Made by a program: the position numbers and the translations under genes
Assembly: GCF_013340935.1 (NCBI RefSeq)
Contig: NZ_WHOS01000003.1
Location: forward strand, 124,001 to 188,000
Direction of reading: 5' to 3'
DNA length: 64,000 nucleotides
From: Azospirillum melinis
GTDB taxonomy: Bacteria > Pseudomonadota > Alphaproteobacteria > Azospirillales > Azospirillaceae
In this document: piece by piece, positions 1 to 9,783 of the stretch
Layout: every line of letters begins with the position of its first letter
Position numbering within the stretch: position 1 is the first letter of the stretch
Notes under the pieces: model-generated
The model's database searches: none
What the model was told of the DNA's origin: nothing
The model's input: only the letters and a program-made list of their open reading frames with translations

Positions 1-154
1 CATCGAGATGTACTGCGACCTGACGGTCGGCGCCGTGCTTGACGGCCTGCAGGCCGAGATGAGCGCTGCCGGCATCGACGTCGGCGCCGCCGAGGACGCT
101 CCGGCCGAGCAGCTGCCGGAAGAAGAGACCGCCGAGACCGCCGCCCAGGCCTGA
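1..154 (+). CDS. rpsB: 30S ribosomal protein S2, C-terminal end (partial)
   Basis: This is the last 50 codons of a reading frame that enters from the left edge and stops with TGA at 152-154. The visible start IEMYCDLTVGAVLDGLQ, followed by an Ala/Glu-rich acidic tail, matches the C-terminal region of alphaproteobacterial S2 proteins. S2 binds the head/platform side of the 30S subunit late in assembly. It is followed by a strong terminator and then tsf, the almost universal rpsB-tsf order, which supports the call although only the tail is visible. Confidence 0.85.
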   Translation, partial: IEMYCDLTVGAVLDGLQAEMSAAGIDVGAAEDAPAEQLPEEETAETAAQA

Positions 155-169
155 CCCTGACGGTTGAAG

Positions 170-210
170 GGCAGCCGGGCCTTATGACCTATGGCCCGGC
201 TGCCTTTTTT
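170..210 (+). terminator. Rho-independent terminator between rpsB and tsf
   Basis: A perfect 12-bp stem (GGCAGCCGGGCC at 170-181 with its complement at 193-204) and an 11-nt loop are followed directly by six T residues at 205-210. It lies 15 bases after the rpsB stop. It probably attenuates rather than abolishes read-through into tsf, as is usual for this gene pair; that part is inference. Confidence 0.9.
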
Positions 211-303
211 ATGGGCTGCCTTTTTGATGGGTTGCCACCCGTTTTGACTTTGTGACTCAATCCGATCCGCCTGCCGGATCGCTTGGAAGGAAGAGGGCGC
301 AAC

Positions 304-1236
304 ATGGCCGAGATTACCGCCTCGCTCGTCAAGGAACTGCGCGAGAAGACCGGCGCGGGCATGATGGACTGCAAGAAGGCGCTGAACGAGACGCAGGGCG
401 ACCTCGAGGGCGCCGTGGACTGGCTGCGCAAGAAGGGCCTCGCCGCCGCCGCCAAGAAGTCGGGCCGCGTCGCCGCCGAAGGTCTGGTCGCCGTCGCCAC
501 CGCCGGCACCAAGGGTGCCGTCGTCGAGGTGAACGCCGAGACCGACTTCGTCGCCCGCAACGACAAGTTCCAGGCTTTCGCCGCCAAGTCCGCCGAGCTG
601 GCCCTGGCCACCGGTGGCGATGTCGAGGCCCTGAAGGCCGCCGCCTATCCGGGCACCTCGCACACCGCCCAGGACGAGCTGACCAGCCTGATCGCCACCG
701 TCGGCGAGAACATGAACCTGCGCCGCGCCGTCACGCTGTCGGTTTCGGCCGGTGTCGTTGTCAGCTACGTCCACTCGGCCATCGCGCCGGGCCTGGGCAA
801 GATCGGCGTTCTGGTCGCCCTGGAGTCGACCGGTGATGCCGGCAAGCTGGCCGACCTCGGCAAGCAGATCGCCATGCACATCGCCGCCGCCCGTCCGGAC
901 GCGCTGGACATCGCCGATGTCGACAGCTCGTCGCTGGAGCGTGAGCGCAACGTGCTGGCCGAGCAGGCCCGCGCTTCGGGCAAACCGGAAGCCATCATCG
1001 AGAAGATGGTCGAAGGCCGCGTCCGCAAGTACTACGAGGAAGTCTGCCTGCTGGAGCAGACCTACGTGATCGACGGCGAGACCAAGGTCCGCAAGGTGGT
1101 TGAGAACGCCGCCAAGGACATCGGCGCTCCGGTCAAGGTCACGGCCTTCACCCGCTTCGCGCTGGGCGAGGGCATCGAGAAGGCCCAGTCTGACTTCGCC
1201 GCCGAAGTCGCTGCCGCTGCCGGCGGTCAGGGCTGA
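304..1236 (+). CDS. tsf: Translation elongation factor Ts
   Basis: This gene encodes a 310-residue EF-Ts, the guanine-nucleotide exchange factor that regenerates EF-Tu-GTP in the cytosol. The protein starts [24 protein letters not shown]; the [13 protein letters not shown] segment is the EF-Ts signature in the UBA-like N-terminal domain, and [12 protein letters not shown] near residue 80 is the second conserved signature. An in-frame TTG at 283 would add seven residues. The ATG at 304 is preferred because it lies about 7 nt after the AAGAGG-like ribosome site at 291-296 and gives the standard N-terminus. Confidence 0.97.
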   Translation: MAEITASLVKELREKTGAGMMDCKKALNETQGDLEGAVDWLRKKGLAAAAKKSGRVAAEGLVAVATAGTKGAVVEVNAETDFVARNDKFQAFAAKSAELALATGGDVEALKAAAYPGTSHTAQDELTSLIATVGENMNLRRAVTLSVSAGVVVSYVHSAIAPGLGKIGVLVALESTGDAGKLADLGKQIAMHIAAARPDALDIADVDSSSLERERNVLAEQARASGKPEAIIEKMVEGRVRKYYEEVCLLEQTYVIDGETKVRKVVENAAKDIGAPVKVTAFTRFALGEGIEKAQSDFAAEVAAAAGGQG

Positions 1237-1302
1237 GACCGGGAAGATCGAACGCTTAGGTCCGCTAGCCGCATTCTGAAACAGCAAGGGAGCGTTCCCC
1301 CC

Positions 1303-2058
1303 ATGGTCGATACCACCGGGACCGTCACGCCGGCCGGGAGCGTCCGCTACAAGCGCGTTCTCCTCAAGGTGTCGGGCGAAGCGCTGATGGGTCAGCGCGA
1401 CTATGGCCTGGACCCGGAGATGGTCAATCGCATCGCCAACGAGGTGAAGGCGGTGATCGGGCTCGGCGTCCAGGTCTGTCTGGTCATCGGCGGGGGGAAC
1501 ATCTTCCGGGGTGTGAAGGGTGCGGCGAGCGGCATGGAGCGTGCCTCGGCCGACTATATCGGCATGCTCGCCACCGTGATGAACGCGCTCTCGATGCAGA
1601 GCGCGCTCGAACGGATGGGCGTCAGCACGCGGGTGCAGTCGGCCATCCCCATGTCGACGGTCTGCGAGCCCTACATCCGGCGCCGCGCCGTCCGCCACAT
1701 GGAAAAAGGCCGGGTGGTGATTTTTGCCGCCGGCACCGGCAATCCCTTCTTCACCACCGACACCGCCGCGGCGCTGCGCGCCTCGGAAATGGGCTGTGAC
1801 GGTCTGCTGAAGGGGACGCAGGTCGATGGTGTCTATACCGCCGATCCGAAAAAGGATCCGACGGCCGAGCATTACGAACGCCTCACCTACATGGACGTCC
1901 TGACCAAGGAACTGCAGGTGATGGACGCTTCGGCGATCGCGCTGTCGCGCGAGAACCACATTCCCATTCTGGTCTTCTCGATCCACACGCCCGGCGCCTT
2001 CGCCGAAGTGATGCAGGGCCGTGGCAAGCACACCATCATAACGGAAGAAAGGGAGTAG
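1303..2058 (+). CDS. pyrH: Uridylate kinase (UMP kinase)
   Basis: A 251-residue UMP kinase of the amino-acid-kinase fold. It phosphorylates UMP to UDP in pyrimidine nucleotide synthesis and in bacteria forms a hexamer. Visible family motifs are KVSGEALMG near residue 23, the glycine-rich IGGGNIFRG loop near 65, [19 protein letters not shown] near 145 and the [12 protein letters not shown] segment near 180. It starts 66 nt after tsf and ends 4 nt before frr, so it belongs to the same operon. Length is slightly above the common 235-245 because of a short N-terminal extension before [10 protein letters not shown]. Confidence 0.97.
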   Translation: MVDTTGTVTPAGSVRYKRVLLKVSGEALMGQRDYGLDPEMVNRIANEVKAVIGLGVQVCLVIGGGNIFRGVKGAASGMERASADYIGMLATVMNALSMQSALERMGVSTRVQSAIPMSTVCEPYIRRRAVRHMEKGRVVIFAAGTGNPFFTTDTAAALRASEMGCDGLLKGTQVDGVYTADPKKDPTAEHYERLTYMDVLTKELQVMDASAIALSRENHIPILVFSIHTPGAFAEVMQGRGKHTIITEERE

Positions 2059-2062
2059 GCCC

Positions 2063-2620
2063 GTGGCTGCGCCCGACCTATCGGATCTGAAGCGCCGCAT
2101 GGAAGGCGCGCTTGACTCGTTTCGCAAGGAACTGGGCGGCCTCCGTACCGGCCGTGCCTCTTCCAATCTGCTGGAACCGGTGATGGTGGAGGCCTATGGC
2201 AGCCGCATGCACCTGCGCGAGGTCGCGACGGTTTCCGTTCCGGAGCCTCGCCTGATCTCGGTCCAGGTCTGGGACCGGGGCATGACCAAGGCGGTCGAGA
2301 AGGCCATCCGCGACAGCGGTCTGGGCCTGAACCCGCAGGCCGAAGGCCAGGTCATCCGCGTGCCTCTGCCGGACCTGACCCAGGAGCGCCGCGCCGAACT
2401 GGCGAAGGTCGCCCACAAGTACGCCGAGCAGTGCCGCGTCGCCATCCGCAACATCCGTCGCGATGGCATGGACGGCCTGAAGAAGGCGGAGAAGGCGAGC
2501 GAGATCACCCAGGACGAGCACAAGGTCCAGTCGGACAAGGTGCAGGTTCTGACCGACCAGCACATCAAGCTGGTCGACGATTCGCTTGCGCAAAAAGAAA
2601 AGGAAATCATGCAGGTCTGA
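2063..2620 (+). CDS. frr: Ribosome recycling factor
   Basis: A 185-residue RRF, which with EF-G splits post-termination ribosomes. The hallmark stretches [20 protein letters not shown] and the C-terminal helix with [18 protein letters not shown] are clear, and length equals the family norm. Translation starts at GTG 2063, only 4 nt after the pyrH stop, with GAAAGGGAG upstream inside the end of pyrH. The pyrH-frr pair is translationally linked and followed 6 nt later by uppS. Confidence 0.97.
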   Translation: MAAPDLSDLKRRMEGALDSFRKELGGLRTGRASSNLLEPVMVEAYGSRMHLREVATVSVPEPRLISVQVWDRGMTKAVEKAIRDSGLGLNPQAEGQVIRVPLPDLTQERRAELAKVAHKYAEQCRVAIRNIRRDGMDGLKKAEKASEITQDEHKVQSDKVQVLTDQHIKLVDDSLAQKEKEIMQV

Positions 2621-2626
2621 TCCGGA

Positions 2627-3367
2627 ATGCGCGACGCGGACGACAACCGGTCCAACACGGCTCCTGGGCACGTCGCCATCATCATGGATGGCAATGGGCG
2701 TTGGGCCAAGGCGCGCGGCCTGCCGCGCACCGCCGGGCACAAGAAGGGCGTGGACGCCGTCCGCCGTACCGTGGAAGCGGCGCGCGAACTTGGCATCGGC
2801 ACTCTGACGATCTTCAGCTTCTCCTCGGAGAACTGGCGCCGGCCGGAAGAGGAGATCAGCGACCTGATGGGCCTGCTGCGCTTCTATCTGCGCAGTGAGG
2901 TCGCCGAACTGCACCGCGGAGGTGTCCGCCTGCGGGTGATCGGCGACCGCACCCGCCTGTCCGAGGACATCAACCGGCTGATCGACAATGCCGAGGCGCT
3001 GACCCGCGACAACAGGACCATGACCCTGGTCGTGGCTCTCAGCTATGGTTCGCGCCTGGAGATCGTCCATGCCGCCCGCCGGCTGGCGGAGGAGGTGGCT
3101 GCCGGCCGCCTCTCTCCAGACGCGATAGACGAGGACGCGCTGTCGGCCCGGCTCTACACGTCCGACATTCCCGACCCCGACCTGATCATCCGCACCAGCG
3201 GCGAGAAACGGATCAGCAATTTCCTGCTTTGGCAGGCGGCCTATGCCGAGCTGGTCTTCGTCGATACGCTGTGGCCCGATTTCACCAAGCGCGATCTGGA
3301 GGCGGCGATTGAAGAGTTCCACCGACGGGAACGCCGCTTCGGCGCCACCACCGCCGGGTCCCGCTGA
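2627..3367 (+). CDS. uppS: Undecaprenyl diphosphate synthase (cis-prenyltransferase)
   Basis: A 246-residue cis-prenyltransferase that makes C55 undecaprenyl diphosphate from farnesyl diphosphate and IPP, supplying the lipid carrier for peptidoglycan and O-antigen. The catalytic Asp lies in the IIMDGNGRWAKARGL motif near residue 25, with FSFSSENWRRP near 70 and the C-terminal RTSGEKRISNFLLWQ signature near 200. It starts 6 nt after frr. Its 3' end overlaps the proposed cdsA start by 59 nt. Confidence 0.96.
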   Translation: MRDADDNRSNTAPGHVAIIMDGNGRWAKARGLPRTAGHKKGVDAVRRTVEAARELGIGTLTIFSFSSENWRRPEEEISDLMGLLRFYLRSEVAELHRGGVRLRVIGDRTRLSEDINRLIDNAEALTRDNRTMTLVVALSYGSRLEIVHAARRLAEEVAAGRLSPDAIDEDALSARLYTSDIPDPDLIIRTSGEKRISNFLLWQAAYAELVFVDTLWPDFTKRDLEAAIEEFHRRERRFGATTAGSR

Positions 3368-4199
3368 CAGCGCGGCGCCCGCCGCGGTTCCGGCCAAGCC
3401 ATCCAAGACGGGCGACCTCAAGGTCCGTGTCCTGTCGGCGCTGGTCATGGCGCCGGTCGTGCTGGGCGCCGTCTGGGCCGGCGGTTGGGTGTTCCATGCC
3501 CTGATCGCCTTCGGATCGGTGATTGCCGTTTCCGAATGGACCAGCATCGTTCCCAGTGCACGCCGGCTTCCCGCACGCCTGATGGCGACCATCGGAATCC
3601 TGGTTGCGCTGATGGTGCAGATCGTCGCAGGCCCGGCTGCCGGGTTGGGAGCGGCGGCTGCCTTCGCGGTTTTGACCGCCATCGTCGGCGGCGGCTCCGA
3701 CCGTGGTCTGCTCGGCTTCGGCGTGCTGTATGTCGCGGTCGGCATGGCCGGCCTGATGTGGCTGCGCGATCTGCCCGACAGCGGGCTCTCCCTGTTCCTC
3801 TTCGTCCTCTTTGCCATCTGGGCGACCGATATCGGAGCCTACGCCGCCGGGCGCAGCATCGGCGGTCCGAAGCTGGCGCCGCGCATCAGCCCCAAGAAGA
3901 CCTGGGCCGGCCTGATCGGCGGCATGGCGGCATCCGCCCTGTTCGGCTGGCTGGTGGCGCTCGCGTTCGGGGCGGCACGTCCCGACATCGCTCTGGCGGT
4001 CGGCGCCGCCACCGCCGTGGTCGGGCAGGCGGGCGACCTGTTCGAATCGGCGGTCAAGCGGCGCTACAATGTGAAGGACAGCGGCCAGCTCATTCCTGGG
4101 CATGGCGGTATCCTCGACCGCATCGACGGGCTTCTGGCCGCTGCCCCGGTGCTGGCCTTGTTCCACGCGGCCGTTGGATCGGTTCTGTCATGGTGGTGA
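3309..4199 (+). CDS. cdsA: Phosphatidate cytidylyltransferase (CDP-diglyceride synthase)
   Basis: An integral-membrane enzyme that makes CDP-diacylglycerol from phosphatidate and CTP, the branch point of phospholipid synthesis. The frame has many hydrophobic segments and the C-terminal CdsA signature region: [24 protein letters not shown], then [29 protein letters not shown]. No ATG is available near the domain start. A TTG at 3309 has GGAGG at 3298-3302, about 6 nt upstream, and yields 296 residues, close to the family length, at the cost of a 59-nt overlap with uppS. The 3' end overlaps dxr by 10 nt. The product is certain, the start less so. Confidence 0.9.
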   Translation: MKSSTDGNAASAPPPPGPADSAAPAAVPAKPSKTGDLKVRVLSALVMAPVVLGAVWAGGWVFHALIAFGSVIAVSEWTSIVPSARRLPARLMATIGILVALMVQIVAGPAAGLGAAAAFAVLTAIVGGGSDRGLLGFGVLYVAVGMAGLMWLRDLPDSGLSLFLFVLFAIWATDIGAYAAGRSIGGPKLAPRISPKKTWAGLIGGMAASALFGWLVALAFGAARPDIALAVGAATAVVGQAGDLFESAVKRRYNVKDSGQLIPGHGGILDRIDGLLAAAPVLALFHAAVGSVLSWW

Positions 4200-5386
4200 A
4201 AGCGGATGCGCCGCGTAGCGTGACGATTCTCGGGTCGACCGGCTCGGTCGGCACGCAGACCGTCGACCTCGTCTCCCGCGATCCGGAGCGCTTTCCGGTG
4301 GAGGCGCTGACCGCCAACCGCAACGTCACCCTTCTGGCGCAACAGGCGCGGCAGCTGAATGCCCGCATGGCCGTTGTCGCCGACCCCGCCGCCTATGCCG
4401 AGTTAAAGCAGCTTCTGTCCGGTACGGGAATCGAGGTCGCCGCCGGCTCCGAGGCGGTCGCCGCCGCTGCCGAACGCCCAGCCGATTGGGTGATGGCCGC
4501 CATCGTCGGCGCCGCCGGACTGGAACCGACACTCGCCGCCATCCGGCGCGGCGCCATCGTCGCCTTCGCCAACAAGGAGGTGCTTGTCTGCGCCGGTGCC
4601 CTGATGATGGAGGAGGTGAAGGCGCATGGCGCCACGCTTCTGCCGGTCGACAGCGAGCACTCGGCGATTTATCAGGTCTTCGATTTCGAGCGCACCGACA
4701 GCGTTTCCCGCCTGATCCTGACCGCGTCCGGCGGTCCCTTCCGCGACAAGGACCGCGACTTCATGGCGGCGGCGACGCGGGAGCAGGCGGTGGCCCATCC
4801 CACCTGGGACATGGGCGCCAAGATCTCGGTCGACAGCGCCACGATGATGAACAAGGGGTTGGAGCTGATCGAGGCCCATTTCCTGTTCGGCATTCCGGAG
4901 GAGCGTATCGACGTGCTGGTCCACCCGCAGTCCGTCATCCATTCCCTGGTGGAATATGTCGACGGCTCGGTGCTGGCGCAGCTCGGCACGCCCGACATGC
5001 GCACGCCCATCGCCTATGCCCTCGGCTGGCCCGCCCGCATCGCCACTCCGGCGGAGCGGCTGGATCTGGTCAAGGCGGCGACGCTGACCTTCGAGGCGCC
5101 GGATCCCGTGCGATTCCCGGCACTTCGGCTGGCCCGGGCCGCCTTGCAAAGCGGTGGGGGCGCTCCTACTATACTCAGTGCCGCCAACGAGGTGGCCGTC
5201 CAGGCGTTTCTCGACCGCCGGATCGGCTTTCTCGACATCGAACGGATCGTCGAGGAGACGTTGACGGCGTTGCCCCACCGCCCGCTGCGCGATCTCGCCG
5301 CCGTGCGGGAGGCCGACGCGGATGCGAGGCGGGATGCCGCCGGCCGTGTTGCGGCCATCGGTGCGACGGCGGTTGGCAGCCGATGA
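4190..5386 (+). CDS. dxr: 1-deoxy-D-xylulose-5-phosphate reductoisomerase
   Basis: A 398-residue NADPH- and metal-dependent enzyme that converts DXP to MEP, the committed step of the MEP isoprenoid pathway; ispH of the same pathway lies at 32.7-33.7 kb. Seen are the nucleotide-binding [12 protein letters not shown] near residue 12, the metal-binding [10 protein letters not shown] near 154, and [22 protein letters not shown] near 245. The ATG at 4190 lies inside the end of cdsA (10-nt overlap) and gives the expected N-terminus. Downstream spacing to rseP is 36 nt. Confidence 0.97.
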   Translation: MVVKADAPRSVTILGSTGSVGTQTVDLVSRDPERFPVEALTANRNVTLLAQQARQLNARMAVVADPAAYAELKQLLSGTGIEVAAGSEAVAAAAERPADWVMAAIVGAAGLEPTLAAIRRGAIVAFANKEVLVCAGALMMEEVKAHGATLLPVDSEHSAIYQVFDFERTDSVSRLILTASGGPFRDKDRDFMAAATREQAVAHPTWDMGAKISVDSATMMNKGLELIEAHFLFGIPEERIDVLVHPQSVIHSLVEYVDGSVLAQLGTPDMRTPIAYALGWPARIATPAERLDLVKAATLTFEAPDPVRFPALRLARAALQSGGGAPTILSAANEVAVQAFLDRRIGFLDIERIVEETLTALPHRPLRDLAAVREADADARRDAAGRVAAIGATAVGSR

Positions 5387-5422
5387 TCCGCGTTCGAGGC
5401 GCTGGAAGGCGCAAGGGTTGAA

Positions 5423-6556
5423 ATGGACGTTATCGGCGGTTTCTGGACCTCGGTGTTGGCCTTCCTTCTGGTCCTCACCGTGCTCGTCTTCGTGCACGAG
5501 CTTGGTCACTATCTGGTCGCGCGGCGCAACGGCGTGCGGATCGAGACCTTTTCCATCGGCTTCGGGCCGGAGATCTTCGGCTTTACCGACCGTGCCGGTA
5601 CGCGCTGGAAGTTCAGCGCACTGCCGCTCGGCGGCTACGTCAAGATGTTCGGCGACGCCGATCCGGCCAGCACGCCGGGGGCGCACCTGACCGCGATGTC
5701 GGCGGAGGAGCGTGCGGTCTCCTTCCACCACAAGCGGGTGGGGCAGCGCGCGGCCATCGTCGCCGCCGGCCCGATTGCCAATTTCGTCTTTTCCATCGTC
5801 GTGCTGGCCCTGCTGTTCATGACCGCCGGCCAGTCCTTCACCCCGCCGGATGTCGGCGGCATCCAGCCCGGAAGTGCCGCGGAGCGCGCCGGCATCCAGC
5901 CGGGCGACCTGATCCTGTCGGTCGACGGAACCGGCGTTCAGCGCTTCGAGGAGATCCGCCAGATCGTCTCGATCCGTCCCGGCCAGCCGCTGGCGGTCGA
6001 GCTGAAGCGCGACGGCCGGGTGATGACCCTGACCGCGACGCCGGATTCGCAGACCGTCACCGACCGACTCGGCAACGCCCATCAGATCGGGCTGCTCGGG
6101 ATCAGCCGCGGCAGCGTCGGAATGATGCGCCACGATCCCCTGACCGCCGTCTGGCAGGCGGGACGAGAAGTCGCAGGCATGATCACCGGCACCTTCACCG
6201 CGCTGGGCCAGATGGTCCAGGGATCGCGCGGGACGGAGGAACTGGGCGGACCGTTGCGCATCGCCCAGATGTCGGGCGAGGTGGCCCAGTCCGGCTGGTA
6301 TCCGCTGGTTTGGTTCATGACCTTCCTGTCGGTCAATCTGGGGCTGATCAACCTGTTTCCGGTCCCGATGCTCGATGGCGGACACCTGCTTTTTTACGGG
6401 ATCGAAAAGCTGCTCGGCCGGCCGTTGGGAGCGCGAGCGCAAGAATACGGTTTCCGAATTGGATTGGCCTTGGTATTAACGCTCATGGTCTTCGCCACGT
6501 GGAACGACCTGGTTCAGCTGCGCGTGGTCGATTTCTTCCGGGGACTGGTTTCCTAA
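5423..6556 (+). CDS. rseP: Site-2 intramembrane metalloprotease RseP/MmpA
   Basis: A 377-residue M50 zinc protease of the inner membrane that performs intramembrane cleavage of anti-sigma or polarity factors. The zinc motif HELGH is at residues 25-29 in the first membrane segment. One PDZ-like region lies around residues 130-200 (IQPGSAAERAGIQPGDLILSV), and the second catalytic motif NLFPVPMLDGGHL is near 310. Its position between dxr and bamA is the standard proteobacterial order and ties envelope-stress proteolysis to outer-membrane assembly. Confidence 0.96.
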   Translation: MDVIGGFWTSVLAFLLVLTVLVFVHELGHYLVARRNGVRIETFSIGFGPEIFGFTDRAGTRWKFSALPLGGYVKMFGDADPASTPGAHLTAMSAEERAVSFHHKRVGQRAAIVAAGPIANFVFSIVVLALLFMTAGQSFTPPDVGGIQPGSAAERAGIQPGDLILSVDGTGVQRFEEIRQIVSIRPGQPLAVELKRDGRVMTLTATPDSQTVTDRLGNAHQIGLLGISRGSVGMMRHDPLTAVWQAGREVAGMITGTFTALGQMVQGSRGTEELGGPLRIAQMSGEVAQSGWYPLVWFMTFLSVNLGLINLFPVPMLDGGHLLFYGIEKLLGRPLGARAQEYGFRIGLALVLTLMVFATWNDLVQLRVVDFFRGLVS

Positions 6557-6583
6557 AGCCAGCCCCTTGCCAGGGAGCGTGAT

Positions 6584-8923
6584 TTGCCGGTGTCGAGCAA
6601 AGTTCTGGTGGCGGGCCTGCTGGCCGGCTGCGCCATGACGACGGTGTCTGTCGCCCACGCCCAGACCGCATCCTCGCCCGGACGGGCGACGGGTGCCACG
6701 GGGTCCATGGTCGCCCAGGTGTTCAGTGGCGGTACGGTGCGCGACATCCGGGTCGAAGGCACCCAGCGAATCGAACCCTCCACGGTCCGCTCCTATCTGA
6801 CGATCCAGCCGGGCGACCCGTTCGATCCCGACCGGATCGATCAGTCGTTGAAGTCGCTGTTCAACACCGGTCTGTTCGCCGACGTCGTGCTGAAGCGCGA
6901 GGGCGATGCGCTGGTCGTGACGGTTGCCGAAAACCCGATCATCAACCGGATCGCGTTCGAAGGGAACCGGCGCATCGACAAGGAGACGCTGGATAAGGAA
7001 ATCCAGCTGCGTCCCCGCGTCGTGTACACGCGCACCCGCGTTCAGTCCGACGTCCAGCGCATCCAGGACATCTATCGCCGCCAGGGCCGCTTCGGCGCGA
7101 CGGTCGAGCCGAAGATCATCCAGCTCGACCAGAACCGCGTCGACCTGGTGTTCGAGATCAATGAAGGTGTGCGCACCGGTGTGCGTGGCATCACCTTCAT
7201 CGGCAACGAACATTTTTCGGACGGCACCCTGCGCGAAAACGTCCAGACCAAGGAATCGGCCTGGTGGCGCTTCCTGACCTCGGATGACAATTACGATCCC
7301 GACCGGCTGAGCTACGACCGCGACCTGCTGCGCCGCTTCTACCTGAAGGAAGGCTATGCCGATTTCCGCGTGGTGTCTGCGGTTGCCGAGCTGACGCCGG
7401 ACAAGTCGGACTTTTTCATCACCTTCACCATCGAGGAAGGTGAGCGTTACAAATTCGGCAAGGTCGACATCAACACCTCGCTGAAGCAGCTCGATCCGGC
7501 GGTTCTGCAGAACAGCGTGCTCACCACCGAAGGCGATTGGTACAACGCCCAGAAGGTGGAAGACACCATCACGAAGCTGACGAACGCCGTCGGCGATCTG
7601 CAATACGCTTTCGTAGATGTCCGGCCGCGGATCACGCGCAACCGCGAAACCCACACGATCGACATCACCTACGAGATCAACGAGGGGCCGCGCACCTTCG
7701 TTGACCGCATCGACATCTCGGGCAACGTCAGAACGCTCGACAAGGTGATCCGCCGCGAGATGCTGCTGTCTGAAGGCGACCCCTTCAACTCCTCGAAGTT
7801 GAAGCGCTCGGAACAGCGCATCAAGGATCTTGGCTTCTTCGAGCGCGTGAACATCACGACCGCCGAGAGCAGCGCACCCGACCGCACCGTGGTCAATGTC
7901 GACGTGGCCGAGCAGTCCACCGGTGAAATCTCCATCGGTGCCGGCTTCTCGACCTCCGACGGTCCGCTGGGTGACTTCTCGATCCGCGAGCGCAATCTCC
8001 TCGGCCGCGGTCAGGACCTGCGTCTGGGTGCGACCCTGTCGGGCCGGCGCCAGTTGTACGATATCTCCTTCACGGAGCCGTACTTCATGGACCGCGACCT
8101 GTCGGCCGGCGTCGACGTGTTCCGGACCCGCTACAACTACCAGGACGAAAGCTCGTTCAACGAGAAGAACACCGGCTTCGCCCTGCGCCTCGGCTATCCG
8201 CTGACCGAGCGTCTCCGCCAGCGCGTCTATTACCAGCTGCAGGACACGCTGATCGAGGAAGTGCCGACGACCGCGTCGAAGTACATCCAGGAGCAGCGCG
8301 GCGAACGGCTGACCTCGTTGATCGGCCAGGAGCTGACCTACGACGTCCGCAACAGCAAGCTGACGCCGACGGAAGGCTACTTTATCCGCCTGACCAACGA
8401 CATTGCCGGCCTCGGCGGCTCGGTGCGCTTCCTGCGGAACAAGCTGGCCGGTGGATATTATCTGCCGCTCGGCGATGACCAATGGGTGCTCAGCACGACC
8501 GGTGAGATCGGGTATATCCACGGTCTCGGCAAGAAGGTCGACCTGGGCGACCGCTTCTTCATCGGTGGCGATACCCTGCGCGGCTTCAACACTGCCGGTA
8601 TCGGCCCCCGCGACGTTTCGACCGGCGACGCACTGGGCGGCACGCGCTATGCCCGTGCCTCGGTGGAGATGAGCTTCCCGTTCGGCCTGCCAGAGGAATT
8701 CGGTCTGCTTGGGCATGCCTTCACCGACGTCGGCACCCTCGGCAAGGTCGACATCAATGATCCGAACGTGAAGGATGACGAGAGCATCCGTGTTTCCATC
8801 GGCACGGGTGTGTCGTGGAAGTCGCCGTTCGGCCCCATCCGGCTCGACGTCGCGCTGCCGATCCGCAAGGAAGGCTACGACAAGAAAGAGCTCGTCCGCT
8901 TCAGCTTCGGAACCAGGTTCTAA
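6584..8923 (+). CDS. bamA: Outer membrane protein assembly factor BamA
   Basis: A 779-residue Omp85 protein, the core of the machine that inserts beta-barrel proteins into the outer membrane. Residues 1 to about 27 form a signal peptide ending AHA. About five POTRA-like repeats follow (first at VRDIRVEGTQRIEPSTV), and the C-terminal half is an Omp85 barrel with the conserved GGDTLRGF motif. It ends in an aromatic Phe after RFSFGTR, as outer-membrane barrels do. The start is TTG at 6584, with AGGGAG at 6572-6577 giving 6-nt spacing. One base separates the stop from skp. Confidence 0.96.
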   Translation: MPVSSKVLVAGLLAGCAMTTVSVAHAQTASSPGRATGATGSMVAQVFSGGTVRDIRVEGTQRIEPSTVRSYLTIQPGDPFDPDRIDQSLKSLFNTGLFADVVLKREGDALVVTVAENPIINRIAFEGNRRIDKETLDKEIQLRPRVVYTRTRVQSDVQRIQDIYRRQGRFGATVEPKIIQLDQNRVDLVFEINEGVRTGVRGITFIGNEHFSDGTLRENVQTKESAWWRFLTSDDNYDPDRLSYDRDLLRRFYLKEGYADFRVVSAVAELTPDKSDFFITFTIEEGERYKFGKVDINTSLKQLDPAVLQNSVLTTEGDWYNAQKVEDTITKLTNAVGDLQYAFVDVRPRITRNRETHTIDITYEINEGPRTFVDRIDISGNVRTLDKVIRREMLLSEGDPFNSSKLKRSEQRIKDLGFFERVNITTAESSAPDRTVVNVDVAEQSTGEISIGAGFSTSDGPLGDFSIRERNLLGRGQDLRLGATLSGRRQLYDISFTEPYFMDRDLSAGVDVFRTRYNYQDESSFNEKNTGFALRLGYPLTERLRQRVYYQLQDTLIEEVPTTASKYIQEQRGERLTSLIGQELTYDVRNSKLTPTEGYFIRLTNDIAGLGGSVRFLRNKLAGGYYLPLGDDQWVLSTTGEIGYIHGLGKKVDLGDRFFIGGDTLRGFNTAGIGPRDVSTGDALGGTRYARASVEMSFPFGLPEEFGLLGHAFTDVGTLGKVDINDPNVKDDESIRVSIGTGVSWKSPFGPIRLDVALPIRKEGYDKKELVRFSFGTRF

Positions 8924-8924
8924 G

Positions 8925-9554
8925 ATGCAATCCACGCTGTCCAAGACGCGGCTTCGCGTCGCCCTTCTGTCGGCCGTCACGGCTGCCGGTCTCGCTTTTT
9001 CCGTAGGTGCTGCTCAGGCCCAGTCGGCTCCCAAGGCGGAAGCTCCCAAGACCGATGTGCCGGCGCCGGGTGCGGAGCTGAAGGCTCCGGTCATCGCCGT
9101 GATCGACGTGCAGAAGATCATGCAGGAATCGAACGCATCGAAGGGCATCACCAAGTCCTTCGAATCGCTGCGCGACTCCTACCAGAAGGAAATCTCCACG
9201 CTGGAGGACAAGCTCCGCAAGAACGAGGACGAACTGCGCAAGCAGCAGACCGTTCTGTCGCCGGAAGCGCTCGCCACCAAGCGCCGTGACTTCGAAAAGC
9301 AGGTCGCCGACGTCCAGAAGACGGTGCAGACCCGCAAGCGCGCCCTGGAAACCAGCCTGAACGAGGCGATGGCTGTCGTTCACAAGACGATGGTCGAGGT
9401 GGTCGCGGACATTTCCCGTGAGCGGGGTGCCAACCTCGTTCTGGCCCGCCAGCAGTTCGTTCTGGTCGACACCCAGCTTGACGTCACCGATGTGGTGATG
9501 GAGCGGGTGAACAAGAAGCTGCCGCAGGTTGCGCTGAACGTTCCGAAGCAGTGA
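8925..9554 (+). CDS. skp: Periplasmic OmpH/Skp family chaperone
   Basis: A 209-residue secreted protein with a signal peptide (about 32 residues, ending AQA). A Pro/Ala linker follows, then the OmpH-like start APVIAVIDVQKIMQES and a long charged helical region rich in Lys, Glu and Gln that would form the tentacles of the trimeric chaperone. Skp carries unfolded outer-membrane proteins across the periplasm to BamA, encoded immediately upstream. The ATG at 8925 follows the bamA stop by a single base, so the two are co-transcribed. A terminator follows. Confidence 0.92.
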   Translation: MQSTLSKTRLRVALLSAVTAAGLAFSVGAAQAQSAPKAEAPKTDVPAPGAELKAPVIAVIDVQKIMQESNASKGITKSFESLRDSYQKEISTLEDKLRKNEDELRKQQTVLSPEALATKRRDFEKQVADVQKTVQTRKRALETSLNEAMAVVHKTMVEVVADISRERGANLVLARQQFVLVDTQLDVTDVVMERVNKKLPQVALNVPKQ

Positions 9555-9566
9555 TGCAAATCTGAC

Positions 9567-9613
9567 CGGGGCCGCTGCCATCCCAGGCGGGACGGCAGCG
9601 GCCCCGTTCTGTT
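9567..9613 (+). terminator. Terminator after skp
   Basis: A perfect 12-bp stem (GGGGCCGCTGCC at 9568-9579, complement at 9594-9605) with a 14-nt loop is followed by a weak T-rich stretch (GTTCTGTTT). It lies just after the skp stop and would separate the bamA-skp transcript from fabZ-lpxAIB. The rest of the 229-nt gap to fabZ shows no coding sequence. Confidence 0.75.
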
Positions 9614-9783
9614 TCCGGTTTCGGTCCTCGTCCGGGTTCGGCGTTGCGGTCGCCGCGGAAATGGGGCAAGAAGGCGGGGCAAACAGGAAGGCGCCGGTGC
9701 TCCCCATCGGGGCGGCGGTGCCCGTTCCCTGAAACGGGGAATACTGAACCCTATCGGTTGGTGGAAAGGCGGGCGGCCGGGCA

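Noticed and set aside
6476..8980. Long minus-strand open frame opposite bamA
   Set aside because: Composition and lack of motifs mark it as a shadow of bamA, whose POTRA and barrel features are clear.
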